NCBI GenBank assembly: GCA_029204225.1
Contig: CM055092.1
Location: forward strand, 41,568,016 to 41,632,015
DNA length: 64,000 nt
Direction: 5' to 3'
Source: Diphasiastrum complanatum
Lineage: Eukaryota > Streptophyta > Lycopodiopsida > Lycopodiales > Lycopodiaceae
The notes beneath the pieces were generated by a model. That model saw nothing but the letters and a program-made list of their open reading frames with translations. It had not been told where the DNA came from and did no database searches. This document shows, in pieces, positions 33,804 to 45,223 of the stretch (position 1 is the stretch's first letter; each line of letters starts with the position of its first letter). Made by a program: the position numbers and the translations under genes.

Positions 33804-34719
33804 GTACAAGTGCATTTAAGGCATTGATCTAAACTATACCCAAATTGGCAGGTTTTTGGAAACAAGCTAATATTGAGGTAGTGAGGTTGAATGGATAGCT
33901 AGAACCATCATATTTGTACCAAATCTTGATGTGGGCTGCAGGTGTACTTTACACACGTGTGGGGCCGTACAGGACCTGTTTTGGACAGTAAAATTCAGTT
34001 TGGTGCATTTTGAGCCTCATACACCCAATTTTGAGTCAATTTAGTGCATTTTTCAAGCTTTCACTTGCATTGTTTCTATTCCATTGATTTGTTCTTGGTT
34101 TAGATCAATCATATAGATGGATTAAAGCTTTTTTACAGTACATTGAAGTTTATTCTCTGATTTTTTGAGTGTACATTGAATTTGAGAGAGAAAGAGTGCT
34201 TTAAACCAAAGATTAAGGAGTGATTTGCAAGGGGAGTGATTGAAATCCATTATACCCTCATTATAGATCTGTTCAAGAGTGAAAGGGCTGAGTCTAGAAG
34301 CATCTAAATGCTAGAAGACACTCTTGGATCAATCCTCCAAGTGAAATCTTAGTGAATTTCTAAAGCACAAACACTCATAAAGGCAAAATCTACCAATACA
34401 AGGTGATAAGAATTGTTGGCAAGTACTAGGAGAAAAATTTGAGATCCAAGTCACATTGTTCACCCCTACTCAAGTGTGTGAGTGTGCTTTTGACTTTAAT
34501 TAAAGTCATAAATGTGAGTGAGGCATATGTGTTGTGGTTGATCCAAAATTTTTAAGAGATCCTTCCTTTGTAGAGGGCAAGAATTAGTAAATCAATTCTT
34601 GACTTTGGTGGAAAATTTGTCTTATTCATTATGATCAAATCTTGCTAAGTGGCATTAGCCCTTTGTAATCACATATCTTAGTGAGAGAGAAGCATCACAT
34701 TTTTGGAAATTTGAATTTC

Positions 34720-35250
34720 ATTCCAACTCTAAAGAGGTAGAGTCATTGGTACTTGGTGGAGTCCAATAGGGGTGAATGAATTCAATTTTTTGAGCAAAAT
34801 TCTGACATTATATGTATGAAACTCAAATAAGTTCTATTCAACTTTCTTTGTGAGAGTGTGAGGGTCAAGTTGTGATCCCATTGGGAGTCTAGAACAGGGA
34901 GGAGTCCAATTTTGAGTGTTTATACATGATTGGGATCTTTGTGAATCTCTAGATGTCTAATTTTTAAGCTTGGTGAACAATTATTGACATAATTTGTTGT
35001 CAAATCAAATCAAATTCAATCCAAATCTCAAGAGTGAGATTATTTGGGTCAAGAGTGAATTTAAAAGAAGTGACTAGGTCTGATTTTCAAATATTTGAAA
35101 CAAAACCCATACTTTGTTCAAGAATCTCAAAAGTTGAGAGAACTAGTCAAGAGAAAAGGAAAATCTAGGTGTCAAATCTTTTCAAATCCATTCCAACTCT
35201 CAAGAGGAATATTTATTGGTATTTGTTGAGTCCAATAGGGGGGTTTGGAT
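34720..35250 (+). repeat. Internal duplicated block in the element leader
   Basis: A block with ATTCCAACTCT...AAGAG and GAGTCCAATAGGGG occurs near 34724-34780 and again near 35188-35240, with intervening sequence partly alike. It suggests internal duplication inside the non-coding leader. Confidence 0.6.
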
Positions 35251-35692
35251 CTGATTTTGTGATTTGATAGAGTGCTTTTTTCTTAGTGATCAACGCAAAG
35301 ATTAGTTTCCAATTGAGTAGGTTGAAAGAGATATGATTCAAAATCTGTGGTCTAGATCTTGTGTAGATCCTTCTAGATTGTTGAATGTGTTCAAATCTAG
35401 TTTCCAAGTTGTGGTCATTTTGGGACTTATGTTTCTAGCATAAGTAATGTTGATGATCACATGAAGTACACATTATATGATCATGTTTGCTGTGATCATT
35501 TTGAGACATGGAGGTCTCGGATTTCCATCAAGGAGGAGCACCAAGAAGGTGATCTTGAGGAGTCATCTTGAGGTTCAAGTGTGCCAAGGATTGAGGAGGA
35601 GAGTACTTCTCAAGTTATGATTCCAAGAAGAATATCTCATATGGCTCACATTTCAAGGGAAAGAGGAGCACATTTCAAGTAGTATACATCTC

Positions 35693-36358
35693 ATGGTTGC
35701 TTCTCTTATGTCATTTGGTGAATCAATCTGCTTTAGTGAGACTTTTGCATTTCAAAGTTGGAGTAAAGTAATACTAGTTGAGTATGGTGTCTCTCTTGAG
35801 AACATAGTTGATGTTCTTAATTATATGAAATTGATTTTAGATCAATTAGAAAGCAAATGGTTATTTCATCAGATGTATGCTCTTGAGTCTTGCAAGAGCA
35901 TGAGTGAGTTGTCCACTCATAGTGTGAAAAATTGTCTTTTTTCATGTATTGAGGCAAATTGTAAACTCTTTATGAGAGAAAGTGAATCATCCTCTAAGGG
36001 AACTTATCTCCATAATGAAGTATCTAGCCTCATTAGATCTAAGATTAGCATGGTAACCAAGCATGAAGATATGATACAAACTCTTTGTTATTATAGCATG
36101 CATAGTCTTGCCAATGTTGATGAGCCTAATCCTCGAGATCTTGGTAACATGATGTTGGATCTTTGTGATCCTCATGAGTCAAGAAGGACTCTTTATTTTA
36201 TCATGGAGTTGCAGCTATTTTCAAGGAGGAGGGGCTTTTGGATCAACCATATGCTTCAAGGATGGAACAAATCAATGAAAGAGATGCTAGGATGGTGCAA
36301 AGCTCTCAAGTTCATCAAAAAAGTCAACATCAAAGAGGCACTATCATGGATATGGTGA
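35693..36358 (+). CDS. Unrecognised 221-codon frame inside the non-autonomous element
   Basis: Longest frame of the element, from ATG at 35693 to TGA at 36358, ending about 130 bp before the 3' LTR. The protein is Ser-, Met- and Cys-rich, with stretches such as SLENIVDVLNYMKLILDQLE and MQTLCYYSM-like hydrophobic runs. No retroviral motif, zinc finger or signal peptide is seen. It may be an element-specific protein or a captured exon; it may also be chance. Confidence 0.3.
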   Translation: MVASLMSFGESICFSETFAFQSWSKVILVEYGVSLENIVDVLNYMKLILDQLESKWLFHQMYALESCKSMSELSTHSVKNCLFSCIEANCKLFMRESESSSKGTYLHNEVSSLIRSKISMVTKHEDMIQTLCYYSMHSLANVDEPNPRDLGNMMLDLCDPHESRRTLYFIMELQLFSRRRGFWINHMLQGWNKSMKEMLGWCKALKFIKKVNIKEALSWIW

Positions 36359-36485
36359 TTTCGGATCGACATTGGCTGATCTTCACACCTTTGAACCAGC
36401 AAGGATCCATATTAGAAGGCCAATTCAGCCCATGGAGTCAATCTCAATATCATCATATTTTAATCAAGTTAGTTTTGAGGAGGAG

Positions 36486-37257
36486 TGTTAAAATTGGCAA
36501 AAGCTAACTTGATCATATCTTGTGAATACCATTATGAGTAGTACATATCATCATAAGACATGTGTGGAGCCTGTTCCCACGTGTGAAATAAATGCATTTA
36601 TCATTTAGATGAGTCATATAGGTTCTACATACCATTTCATTTGAGATCTAGTGGCTAAAATGGCCAAAATCTAGTTTTCTAGCTATATGCCACTTGGCAT
36701 CATTTTATTGGTAGGAAAAGCTATTTCACATGGACAGGAGTGATATCACACGTGCCAAGGATTGTCACATGTGTGAAAACATCAGTAGTAGGTGAGATCC
36801 AGGAAACTTGGTCCATGTGCCATATTGATGATTATTGGTGGATCCTTTGATGAGTAGGCACTCTCACACGTGCCAAATCAGCTGAGTAAGCATCAGCTCT
36901 TGTGTATATATGGTGGCTCATTTGGCCATAATTGACAAGAAAGCTAAATCTTGGTTTTGGTGCATCTCTTGAGTAATCTCTCCATTTGTCTTGTGATTTT
37001 ATGCTTCTAATGGTTTCTAAGCTTAGTGTACTTCATTATTTGCTGGTAGTCTGTACTCTGACAGGTAATCACACGTGTGAAACCAGCAAGTACAAGTTTT
37101 GATCATATTTGATTGTTCTTGTTAGATTTGTTGATGTAGATCTGATCTAGTGCTATCTAATCTTGTGTAGATTGGTAGATAAATCTAATCTAACACCCAA
37201 TCACACTTGTGGATCTGATTTGGATCCATTCTTGGTCCTTTTTGTTGTACTTTCACA
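36486..37257 (+). repeat. 3' LTR of the non-autonomous element
   Basis: 772 bp, same ends as the 5' LTR, shorter because the block at 33270-33350 is missing; it has a small insertion (TTGGTCCT) near 37232. It is followed by TGGTCCACTC instead of a full primer site. Confidence 0.92.
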
Positions 37258-37516
37258 TGGTCCACTCTAGCCTCATTCCTAGAGTCATGGCAAGTAATGG
37301 TTAGTTGGCCAATTTTCATCGTAAATCTAGGATGTAGGTTTTATAAAGTAGGAAGCACTACCAAATTGACTTGACCAACTCTTTGGACTTGATATAACCT
37401 ACACTAGGGTAGGTTTCCCACATGGATCCATGGCCTCACACGTGTGGGACTCACTTATGTACATAATTTACATTATTCTACATGGCTAGATTTGCCAACA
37501 TTGGCAATTTTGCACA
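37258..37516 (-). repeat. Copia 3' LTR, proximal part
   Basis: The minus strand starts TGTGCAAAATTGCCAATGTT at 37516 and continues until the insertion at 37257. With 32522-32952 it makes one LTR of about 690 bp, the size of the family. Confidence 0.85.
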
Positions 37517-38178
37517 CTCCTCAAATCTAACCTTGGAAATTATGATACTTTTATCAATTACTCCAATTGCAGATCTTAGCTTAACAAATGAATCCTTAGG
37601 CAAGGATTTAGTGATTATATTAGCTAAGCAATTCGATGAAGACACATGTTGGACCTTGATCTCTTTGGCTTGCACTTTCTCCCTCACAAAATGATGAGCA
37701 ATCTCGATGTGCTTGCTCCTTGCGTGGAATGTAGGATTATTAGCAAGTGATTGGGCTGATTGGTTGTCACAATAGATGATAGGCACCTCCTCCTCAATGA
37801 CATGAAGCTCCACCAATTACCTCTTGAGCCATGAGACCTCCTTGCATGTTGATGTCAAGGCCTTATACTTGAATTTTGTGGAAGATAAGGAAATTGTATC
37901 TTGCTCCTTGGAAAGCCATGATAGTATTCCATCACATAAGAAAGTAGCAAATGCACTTGTAGACTTTTGATCCACTTTGTCGCCTACAAAGTCCGAGTCA
38001 CTATAGGCCTTTAAGCCAAGATTAGTCCCCATTGTACAATATGCCAAAATCCTTAGTTGATAGAATGTATCTAAAAACGCTTTTGGCCATTTTCCAATGT
38101 GATACCAAAGGACTTTGCATGAATTGGCTTAATTTTCCAACACTATAACTAAGATCAGGTCTAGTTATAGCCAATCCT
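37517..38178 (-). pseudogene. pol: Ty1/copia RNase H fragment
   Basis: Minus strand, same family as 30050-30627: DSDFVGDKVDQKSTSAFATF, IIYCDNQSAQSLANNPTFH and SLPKDSFVKLRSAIG. There is one stop near 37816 and a broken start. A purine tract (GAGGAG) joins the LTR at 37516. The 5' side is truncated near 38178. Confidence 0.93.
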
Positions 38179-39139
38179 TACCCATTTCAATATTCTTAAC
38201 TTTCTTCTCCCTTGAAAAAGTATTCATGCTGGAAGGATATATTACATGTGCTACAATCTTGAATATGAGAAATTATTTGATTTTTTTGTCAACTATTGGA
38301 ATGAAGGCTAGCCAAACCTTGATGAATCCCTCGAAAGATAAGATTATGCTCTTAATCAAAACAGAAAGCTTGATTGTCCACCACTATGATGACTAAGAAT
38401 ATGACATAAACTAGGAGGAAAGAGAGCTCAAGGTAATGACACAAGAAAGGTGTGCCAATCAGTGTGGTGAGTAGGAGCCTCTACTCAACATATATAAAGT
38501 TTGAGTCTCAATGCTAGCCTCCTCTATGAGCTATTTGTAGATGCTTGTTAACTATTTGTAAGCTAGGAGTCAAGACTCTCAATCCATTCAAACATAGAAT
38601 GACTAATTAATTGATAACTTATCTAGATGCCCACAACCTAGCATATTTAGCCACAACCCTTGGCTCCACACAAGTGCATATATAGCTTCCTCCAACTCTT
38701 GATGTCCATGCACTAATTGTCTGCTAGTCCAACCTTCATCCAAAATTAGTTATGCATGCACTAACTTTTCACTTAGTTAATTATTTGCTAGCTCCTATTC
38801 TCATTTGAGCTCTCCCATCCCAAGATTAGAGAAAAACCCTAGTTAATCAAGGATATAACAACTCCTATCAATCAACATAGATGACAACTTTAATTAGCAC
38901 TTCCTAATCTCTAAGCCCTCAAAGTTAGCTAGTCTTACCTATTGTACCAATTCTTATCTCTCTAGATTCTATGATCTATGCATCCTATACTTTGTCATTG
39001 AATTGCAATAACTAGAGCACTCTATACTCAAATAAATTCTTGTTGGAAACTTGATCTTATTTTTATAAGGTTGAATTAAAATTGAATAATCACAAGTGTG
39101 CCATGTTTGTGATTGGTAATTTTGTTGCAAAATATTCTC
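38179..39139. other. AT-rich spacer
   Basis: Nothing recognised. Confidence 0.3.
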
Positions 39140-39805
39140 AAAATTTCTAGATACAAAAAGAATAGTCTACAAGTTATAGTCCTTGTGAGGCGCTATGCAT
39201 TTTACATTAATGTGTTTGAAGATTCAACGCTATCTAAAATGTTCAAGTTAATAGATTTTACAAACTTACTATAGCAAGATGACCACAATAATAGAAGTAT
39301 ATATTCAAAGCTTTGATTGTGTATTGTGGGTTATTGAAAAAAAAAACTATCTTCATTTAGAAGTATGCGATTCTTGACCTAGATATGGGTGTTTGACATT
39401 GGATTTCATTAAACTTAGAAGATTTTGAGCAAAGATGATAGCAAGATTTTCTTGTTACATTATTTATTTAAATTCGCTATAAAGTATGAAGCTAAGGATG
39501 CAAGCAAGAGAGGTATTTTCTATATCCACCAATAGCAATTTATGGACTAAAGCACTTTTAATTAAAATACTTCATGTATTAGCTTACAAATAGCTAGTCA
39601 GAAACTATCTTAGGTGAACTTTAAAAAATATAGACTGAGTGAGTGATGTATGCTCCATGCTCCAAGCATGAGCCTCAAGCCTACTTCTATAAGCTCTTCT
39701 CATCACTCAAGTTGGGCCTTCCTCAATATGCATGACAAAGTCTTACAATGGGTCAATTTGAAGTTTAACCAGGCAATCTCAAAGTTAAAAAGAAAGTAAA
39801 AGAAT
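39140..39805 (-). repeat. Dispersed repeat, inverted partner of 5.0-5.7 kb
   Basis: The reverse complement aligns with 5015-5670 along its length. Non-coding. Confidence 0.75.
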
Positions 39806-40250
39806 TAAACTTAAGTTAGAAAGATAAAGATTTTCTAGTCTAGTATTGCTAAGACTAGAAAATATACCTTAGGCATTTTGGAGGCCAAACTTGTATATAG
39901 ACTTCACATACTTTTTTCAAATGTGTGAAATCAAAGTACATGACATTTTTGAGTTGGTTCCAAGTTCATTTAGTCACTTGTAAATACAAAAGTTCATTTT
40001 TAGCCAGCCTTGGCAATTTTGGCCAATATGACTAGTGTAGGTCAAGTTTTGGATAAGCTAGGCCAAATGACTCTTGAGAGAGTCATCACTTTCAAGTATA
40101 AATAGCAAGTAGGGCATGGATAATGCAAGACCTTAGAGCTATTCCACTTTTGGAAGCTTTGCAAAGCAATATTATCATCTCATGCTTGGTTCTCTTTTAC
40201 ATTTGTGTGGAATACTTGATGTATGCTTATTGAGTTTTTATTTTAGTAAG

Positions 40251-40480
40251 TGTTAGAAACCAATGATAAACTTGTTACTGTTTACAATTTATTGTTACCA
40301 ACTGTAAATAGCTGTAGGCTAGTCTATAGTCAACTACTAGTTTTCTATCTATATATATATATTCAAGGTTCATTGTACTCTCTTTCAGTTAGTGTGATCT
40401 ACAGTGATTGTGTGCTCTTACTCCTCCTTATGGTGATTGCTTATGATGAATGATTGTGAGTGCTTATCAGATTCTTGACA
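40251..40480 (+). repeat. Short LTR (230 bp)
   Basis: TGTTAGAAACC...TTCTTGACA with a primer site right after it. A run TATATATATAT lies near 40352 and TTCATTGTACTCTCTTTCAG follows, a plausible promoter. The 3' LTR of the chromovirus downstream starts differently (TGTTACATACCC), so this LTR belongs to another, otherwise lost element. Confidence 0.85.
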
Positions 40481-40492
40481 TGGTATCAGAGC
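40481..40492 (+). promoter_or_regulatory. Primer binding site, initiator tRNA-Met
   Basis: TGGTATCAGAGC directly after the LTR. Confidence 0.92.
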
Positions 40493-41043
40493 TCCTCTGA
40501 TCCTGAGTGCCTGACTACTGGGTTCGGCTTGTCACTGGCTCCGTACTGAGGTGAGTTAGTCCTTCACAGGAGGTGAATGCAAGAAAACTTACAGCGTTGA
40601 TGAGAATAGTCTCTTGAGCAGATTGTAGGCATTGAAACATGGTAGGAAGCGCTTGAACACTCTTTGATGAGTTTATTCAGAGGATAAGGAGGCAAATACA
40701 GTGGGGAAGCCATTGGCAACTGACTGGGGTCAATCTGGTGAGCATTTGAGCATTTTGCAGCTTAAGCTATAGTGAGAGTGTGTGAAGTAGCAACAACACT
40801 ACTTGCATCATTTTCAGATCATTGGAAGTGAGGCAAATCACTGTATTCAGATTACAGGAGGGCGACCTCAGTGTGGTGGAGAGCTGGAAGAAAACTCTTA
40901 GAGAAAGATTGACAAATGCCCAAAAACCTATTCTTCTATGTGACCTAGGATTTTATAGTGGAAAACTGTGGATCCTTGGCTATATAAAGCGATTTTTGGT
41001 ACTGTAAAAGCACGAGGCTGGGTGCCCTACTAGTGAGAAGCTG

Positions 41044-41536
41044 TTGTTGAAGGGTTGTACCTGGTCGTGGAAAGTTGGAGCAGAGGGATTCGATACCAAG
41101 TGCATGTTCAATGTCTCTCATGGAGCAAATTTGAAACATCCATGCCTATGTTGCATGAAAACTACAAAAAACATGTTGAAGAGCATAGGAGTTTCAAGGG
41201 ATATAGAAGACCCAAATCGGAAACCAGTGCCATCAATTCCTCTTAAAAATGTTCATATTTACACACTTCATGGTGAGGTAAGGATCATAGAAAAGTATCT
41301 ACCTTCATATTTTGTTTGCTTGAAATACTAAGCGAGAGTCATCATCCAAACAAGCAATAGCTCGATTAGAGAAAGTTTTGTCAAAAGCAAGTATTCATAA
41401 GGGACATGCTAAAATACAAAAGGATGAGAAGCTTTTAGGCAAAACGGGAAACATCCTTCGCAAACCAGGCATAAGAGGAGCCAAAGCTCACCGTTTCTTA
41501 TCAAATTATTCTGAACAACCAAAATTGAATATTTGA
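41044..41536 (+). pseudogene. Unassigned coding remnant in two frames
   Basis: The first block (41050-41331) encodes HPCLCCMKTTKNMLKS and IPLKNVHIYTLHGEVRIIEK, a pattern with paired cysteines and a His-containing hydrophobic segment. The second block (41354-41536), in another frame, encodes KASIHKGHAKIQKDEKLLGK then LRKPGIRGAKAHRFLSNYSE and ends at TGA. Codon pattern and charge suggest real protein sequence, possibly from a transposon or an expanded plant gene family, but I cannot name it. Confidence 0.4.
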
Positions 41537-41716
41537 TATAAAAAGATGTGGCTTTTTTTAGAAGGAGAAGAGGTGGGATGGGGGGGTATAGGCTCCATTT
41601 CCATCATTGAGGTGCTTTTTGTGGCTTGGTCTCCTTGAGTAGTGGTCTCAAGTTCTCTAAGTCCTTTTGTTGCGAAGCCCTTGCAGTTTTTTCTTTGCCT
41701 TCTTCCTTAGTGTGCC

Positions 41717-42220
41717 ATGGACCCTGTTATGTTCTCGGGTGAAGGACCGTCTTCACCACCTCCTCCTGATGTAGATACTAACCATCTTGTTCAGGCCCTA
41801 AATATGCTGCAAAATCAAATTTTAGAAATGCAGGCCAAGCATGTCGCGGCCGAGCAAGAGTGGCGTTCTTCGACGCACTCGCGGTCCGTTGGTGTTTATC
41901 CAATGTTTAATCTGGAATTCTTTTCAGGTGAAAAGAAAGACCGGCTTCCTGATGTGGTATTGTGGTGGCTAGATCGATGGAATAGTCATTTTTCCATGCA
42001 CGATGTGCTTGATAGTACGAAGATTGCTTCTGCTCTCATGTTTTTACGTGGTAAGGCGTTTACATGGTGGCAGGATCTAAAGGAGAGGGCAACTGCCCCT
42101 TCTACATGGGATGCCTTTCAAGAAGCCTTTAAAACGGCTTTTCTTCCGATGTTGGATGATTTTGAGCATTGGCGGCGTTTTGCCACCGTGCAGATGGGTA
42201 CTAGGTCGTTAGATGCCTAA
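41717..42220 (+). pseudogene. gag: Ty3/gypsy chromovirus gag, truncated
   Basis: 168-codon frame from ATG. An N-terminal helix with LVQALNMLQNQILEMQAKH is followed by capsid (SGEKKDRLPDVVLWWLDRW, LMFLRGKAFTWWQDLKERA). It stops at MGTRSLDA; the zinc knuckle and protease are absent, and RT-side sequence starts about 50 bp later. An internal deletion is the simplest reading. Confidence 0.9.
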
Positions 42221-42273
42221 TTCCAAGAAAATTTGTCGATCCTATCCTGTTAAAGTTACATTTTCTTTGTTTT

Positions 42274-43677
42274 TTGAAAGATGAAATTTATGTGGATGAC
42301 CATGCAATCCAGAGTCTAAATATTGATTTATCGCATTTGCCTTTGAATGTGCCTGTAAATAATCCCTTAAGTGTTAATTCACCTGAAGGGATAATATTTA
42401 ACAAACTTAGGCAAGATAATAGCAATGTCTTTCCTGATAAACTCCCTGATGGCCTATCTCCCCAAAGGAGTGCTGACCATCAGATAGAGTTGCTTCCTGG
42501 AAGCCAACCTGTATCTCTTTTTCCATACAGGGTTAGCATCAAGGAAGAGGATGAAATTTCTAAGCAGTTACAAGAACTCCTTAGGATGGGCCATATACGG
42601 CCTAGTAAGTCCCCTTGGGGAGCACCAATCCTTTTAGTAAGTAAAAAGGATGGTGGCACACGTTTGTGTGGTGAATTTTTAAATTAAATGATTTAACCAT
42701 CAAGAACAGATATCCCTTACCTAGGATGGATGATCTTATGGATCGTCTAAATGAGGCTAAATATTTCTCCAAGATTGATCTTAGATCAAGTTACCATCAG
42801 ATAAGGATTAGGAACGAAGATGTTCCTAAGATTGGATTTCGATCCAGATATGGCCATTATGAGTTTTTGGTGTTACCTTTCGGACTCTTGCCACTTTCCA
42901 GCAGATGATGAATGATATTCTTCATCCATATCTAGGAAAGTTTGTGGTGGTGTATTTGGACGACATATTAATTTACAGTCGGACCCTTGAGGAGCATGAA
43001 GAGCATCTTCGTATTGTCTTAGATCTTCTAAGGCAAGAAAAGCTCTATGATAAGGAGTCGAAATGTGAGTTCTTTCAAACTAAACTCAAATACCTGGGCC
43101 ATGTCATATCGGATAAAGGTCTTGAAATTGATTATGACAAAGTCCGTAAGGTGCGAGAATGGTCGAGACCTTTGACAATTCGTGATGTGAAATCCTTTTT
43201 GGGCTTCACAGGACTCTTTCACAGGTTCATTTTGGACTATGCCCTAATAGCATTGCCCTTGACGAACGTTCTTAAGGGGGTGAAGAAAAAATGTAGCGGC
43301 AGAAAAAGTCCATTGATAACGTGGACGGATGAAATGAATGAGAGTTTTGAGACTCTCAAGCACTGTGTTTCTACGGCTCCAATTTTACACATTGTCGATC
43401 CTAATCGGCCCTTTGTGGTTGATACGGATGCTAGCGACTTTGCTGTTGGAGCGGTCCTTTATCAGGACGGTAGACCAGTTGCTTTTGAAAGCAAGAAGCT
43501 GGATCCTGCTCAAACTAGGTATTCTACTTAGGAGAAGGAGCTATTTGCAGTCATTCACACGTTAAAAATCTGGAGGCATTATCTTTATGGTGCCAGATTT
43601 ACGGTAATGACTGATCACCAATCCCTTAATTATATTTGTGATGCTAAGGACCTTCGCCGGATTGGAGAGATTAATTA
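42274..43677 (+). pseudogene. pol: Chromovirus reverse transcriptase and RNase H
   Basis: RT in three frames: MGHIRPSKSPWGAPILLVSK to a stop near 42687, then [20 protein letters not shown] and [14 protein letters not shown], then (after a shift near 42895) VVVYLDDILIYSRTLEEHEE with the YLDD active site. The linker ITWTDEMNESFETLKHC leads to RNase H VDTDASDFAVGAVL. A stop falls near 43531, after which EKELFAVIHTLKIWRHYLYG and MTDHQSLNYI continue to about 43677. Confidence 0.94.
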
Positions 43678-43829
43678 GTTATGCTTTGCTGAGATCCCAT
43701 CTGATTTGTATCTTTCACTACGGGATCTTTGTCGAACCGATAGGTTTTTTGGTTGCATCTGGCTAGATGTCCTGACAAGAAATTTTAGATCTAGTGATGA
43801 CCTTGGGATGCAGGATCCCTCCCAAGCAA

Positions 43830-44585
43830 TCCCGTAATGATAAGTTACTTGAAGACTATTCCATAAGGAATGACCTAATTTTCCAAAAGGGAAAGGTTTG
43901 TGTGCCGGATAGGGAAGACTTGCGGGCCCAAATCCCGTAGCAGTGTCATGAGAACCCTTGTGCTGGTCACCCAGGCATACAGAGGACACTTGACCTTGTT
44001 AGGCAGAATTTCTACTGGCCTAAGATGAAAGGTCATGTGGAGGCATACATTCAAAGTTGTGAGCAATGCCAACAAAACAAAGCGGAACGACTCAAAGTTG
44101 CGGGTCTTTTACATCCCTTGGAAATTCCCAATAAGAAATGGAAAAGTATTTCAATGGATTTTGTGGTTCGACTCCCTAAAACCCGGAGTGATCACGATGC
44201 CATTTGGGTGGTGGTTGACAGGCTAACCAAGATGGCGCAATTTATACCAACTAAATTAATTGTCAAGGCATTTAAACTAGCCCAGCTTTTCATTGAAAAG
44301 TTGTTCAGATTGTATGGTTTGCCGAATGATATTGTTAGTGATCGTGACTCCAAGTTCACTGGCAAGTTTTGGCAAGCAGTTTTTGAAAAACTTGAAACAA
44401 CCCTTAGTCTTAGTTCTTCGGATCACCCAGAATCCGATGGGCAGACTGTATGAGTCAACCAGACGTTGGAGGATATGCTTAGAGCATACATTTCTCACCG
44501 ACAGTCTGACTGGGAAAAGTATCTCCCTTTGGTTGAGTTTGCGCACAATAGTGCTAAGCATTCTGCCACGGATTCAGTCCTTTTA
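43830..44585 (+). pseudogene. int: Chromovirus integrase
   Basis: HHCC domain CHENPCAGHPGIQRT...CEQCQQNKAERL, preceded by a stop. The core has WKSISMDFVVRLPKTRSD (first Asp) and LPNDIVSDRDSKFTGKFW (second Asp). Where the third catalytic residue is expected, DGQT is followed by Val and a stop codon (near 44447) instead of Glu-Arg, so the integrase is inactive. Downstream VNQTLEDMLRAYISH continues in frame. Confidence 0.93.
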
Positions 44586-45211
44586 TGCTGATGTATGGCT
44601 TTCAGCCGCGTTCTCCAGTTTCGGTCGGTCTCAAAGGTCTCAAGGTGCAAGCTGCAGTAAATTTCTTGCAAGATATGCAAAAAATGATGCTAGTGGCCAA
44701 GGAAAGCATGAAAACCGCTCAGGATAGAGCTCAGTTTTATGCTAATCGCGGTCGTTCACCTCGGGATATTGAGGTCGGAACCTGGGTGTATCTTAAAATC
44801 CCTAAGGATTCGAAGGTACTCCAAACGGGAAAATGCCATAAGCTATCTCCTCGATATAGCGGACCTTATAAGGTTGTAAAGAAAATCAACCCGATCGCGT
44901 ATCAGCTAGATCTTCCGATTGGGGTTGGGGTTCGTCCTGTTTTCCATGAAATTCGTTTAAAAGAACGACTTAGTAGGAAGGATTCCCTAATTCTGGAAGG
45001 TGAACTAGTTGAGCTTGAGGATCTGTCTACCTTCGTTCCTAATGTACCTAAAAAATTTGTTGACGTTTGTCGTCACCAATTGAGAAACCGTTTGGTTTCT
45101 GAATTTCTTGTACGTTGGAAAGGCATGGCAGATGACGAGGACACTTGGGAAAGAGAAGACTATTTAAGACTGAACTTCCCGGGCTTGCTCCCATTAGGAG
45201 GAGACTCTTAA
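44585..45211 (+). pseudogene. int: Chromovirus integrase C-terminus with chromodomain-like end
   Basis: 208-codon frame shifted from the core. It covers the post-core region (GTWVYLKIPKDSKVLQTGKC, LSPRYSGPYKVVKKINPIAY, a GPY/F module). The last 50 residues resemble a chromodomain (VSEFLVRWKGMADDEDTWER). Such a domain defines chromoviruses and guides integration to chromatin. A purine tract AAAGGAGGAGGGAA follows the stop. Confidence 0.92.
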
Positions 45212-45223
45212 AGGAGGAGGGAA

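Larger units (their letters stand above)
32953..37257 (+). mobile_element. Non-autonomous LTR retrotransposon (4.3 kb)
   Basis: LTRs at 32953-33788 and 36486-37257 begin TGTTAAAATTGGCAAAAGC and end TTGTACTTTCACA. The primer site is at 33789 and a purine tract (GAGGAGGAG) at 36477-36485. The 2.7-kb interior has no gag, protease, RT or integrase, only one 221-codon frame near the 3' end. The 5' LTR has an extra 80 bp or so (33270-33350) absent from the 3' LTR. It is inserted in a copia LTR. The flanking five bases (TTTTC and TGGTC) do not match, so a target duplication is not visible. Confidence 0.88.

Noticed and set aside
37258-37270. Second primer site after the 3' LTR at 37257
   Set aside because: Only TGG matches; the following bases CCACTC diverge, as expected for flanking DNA.
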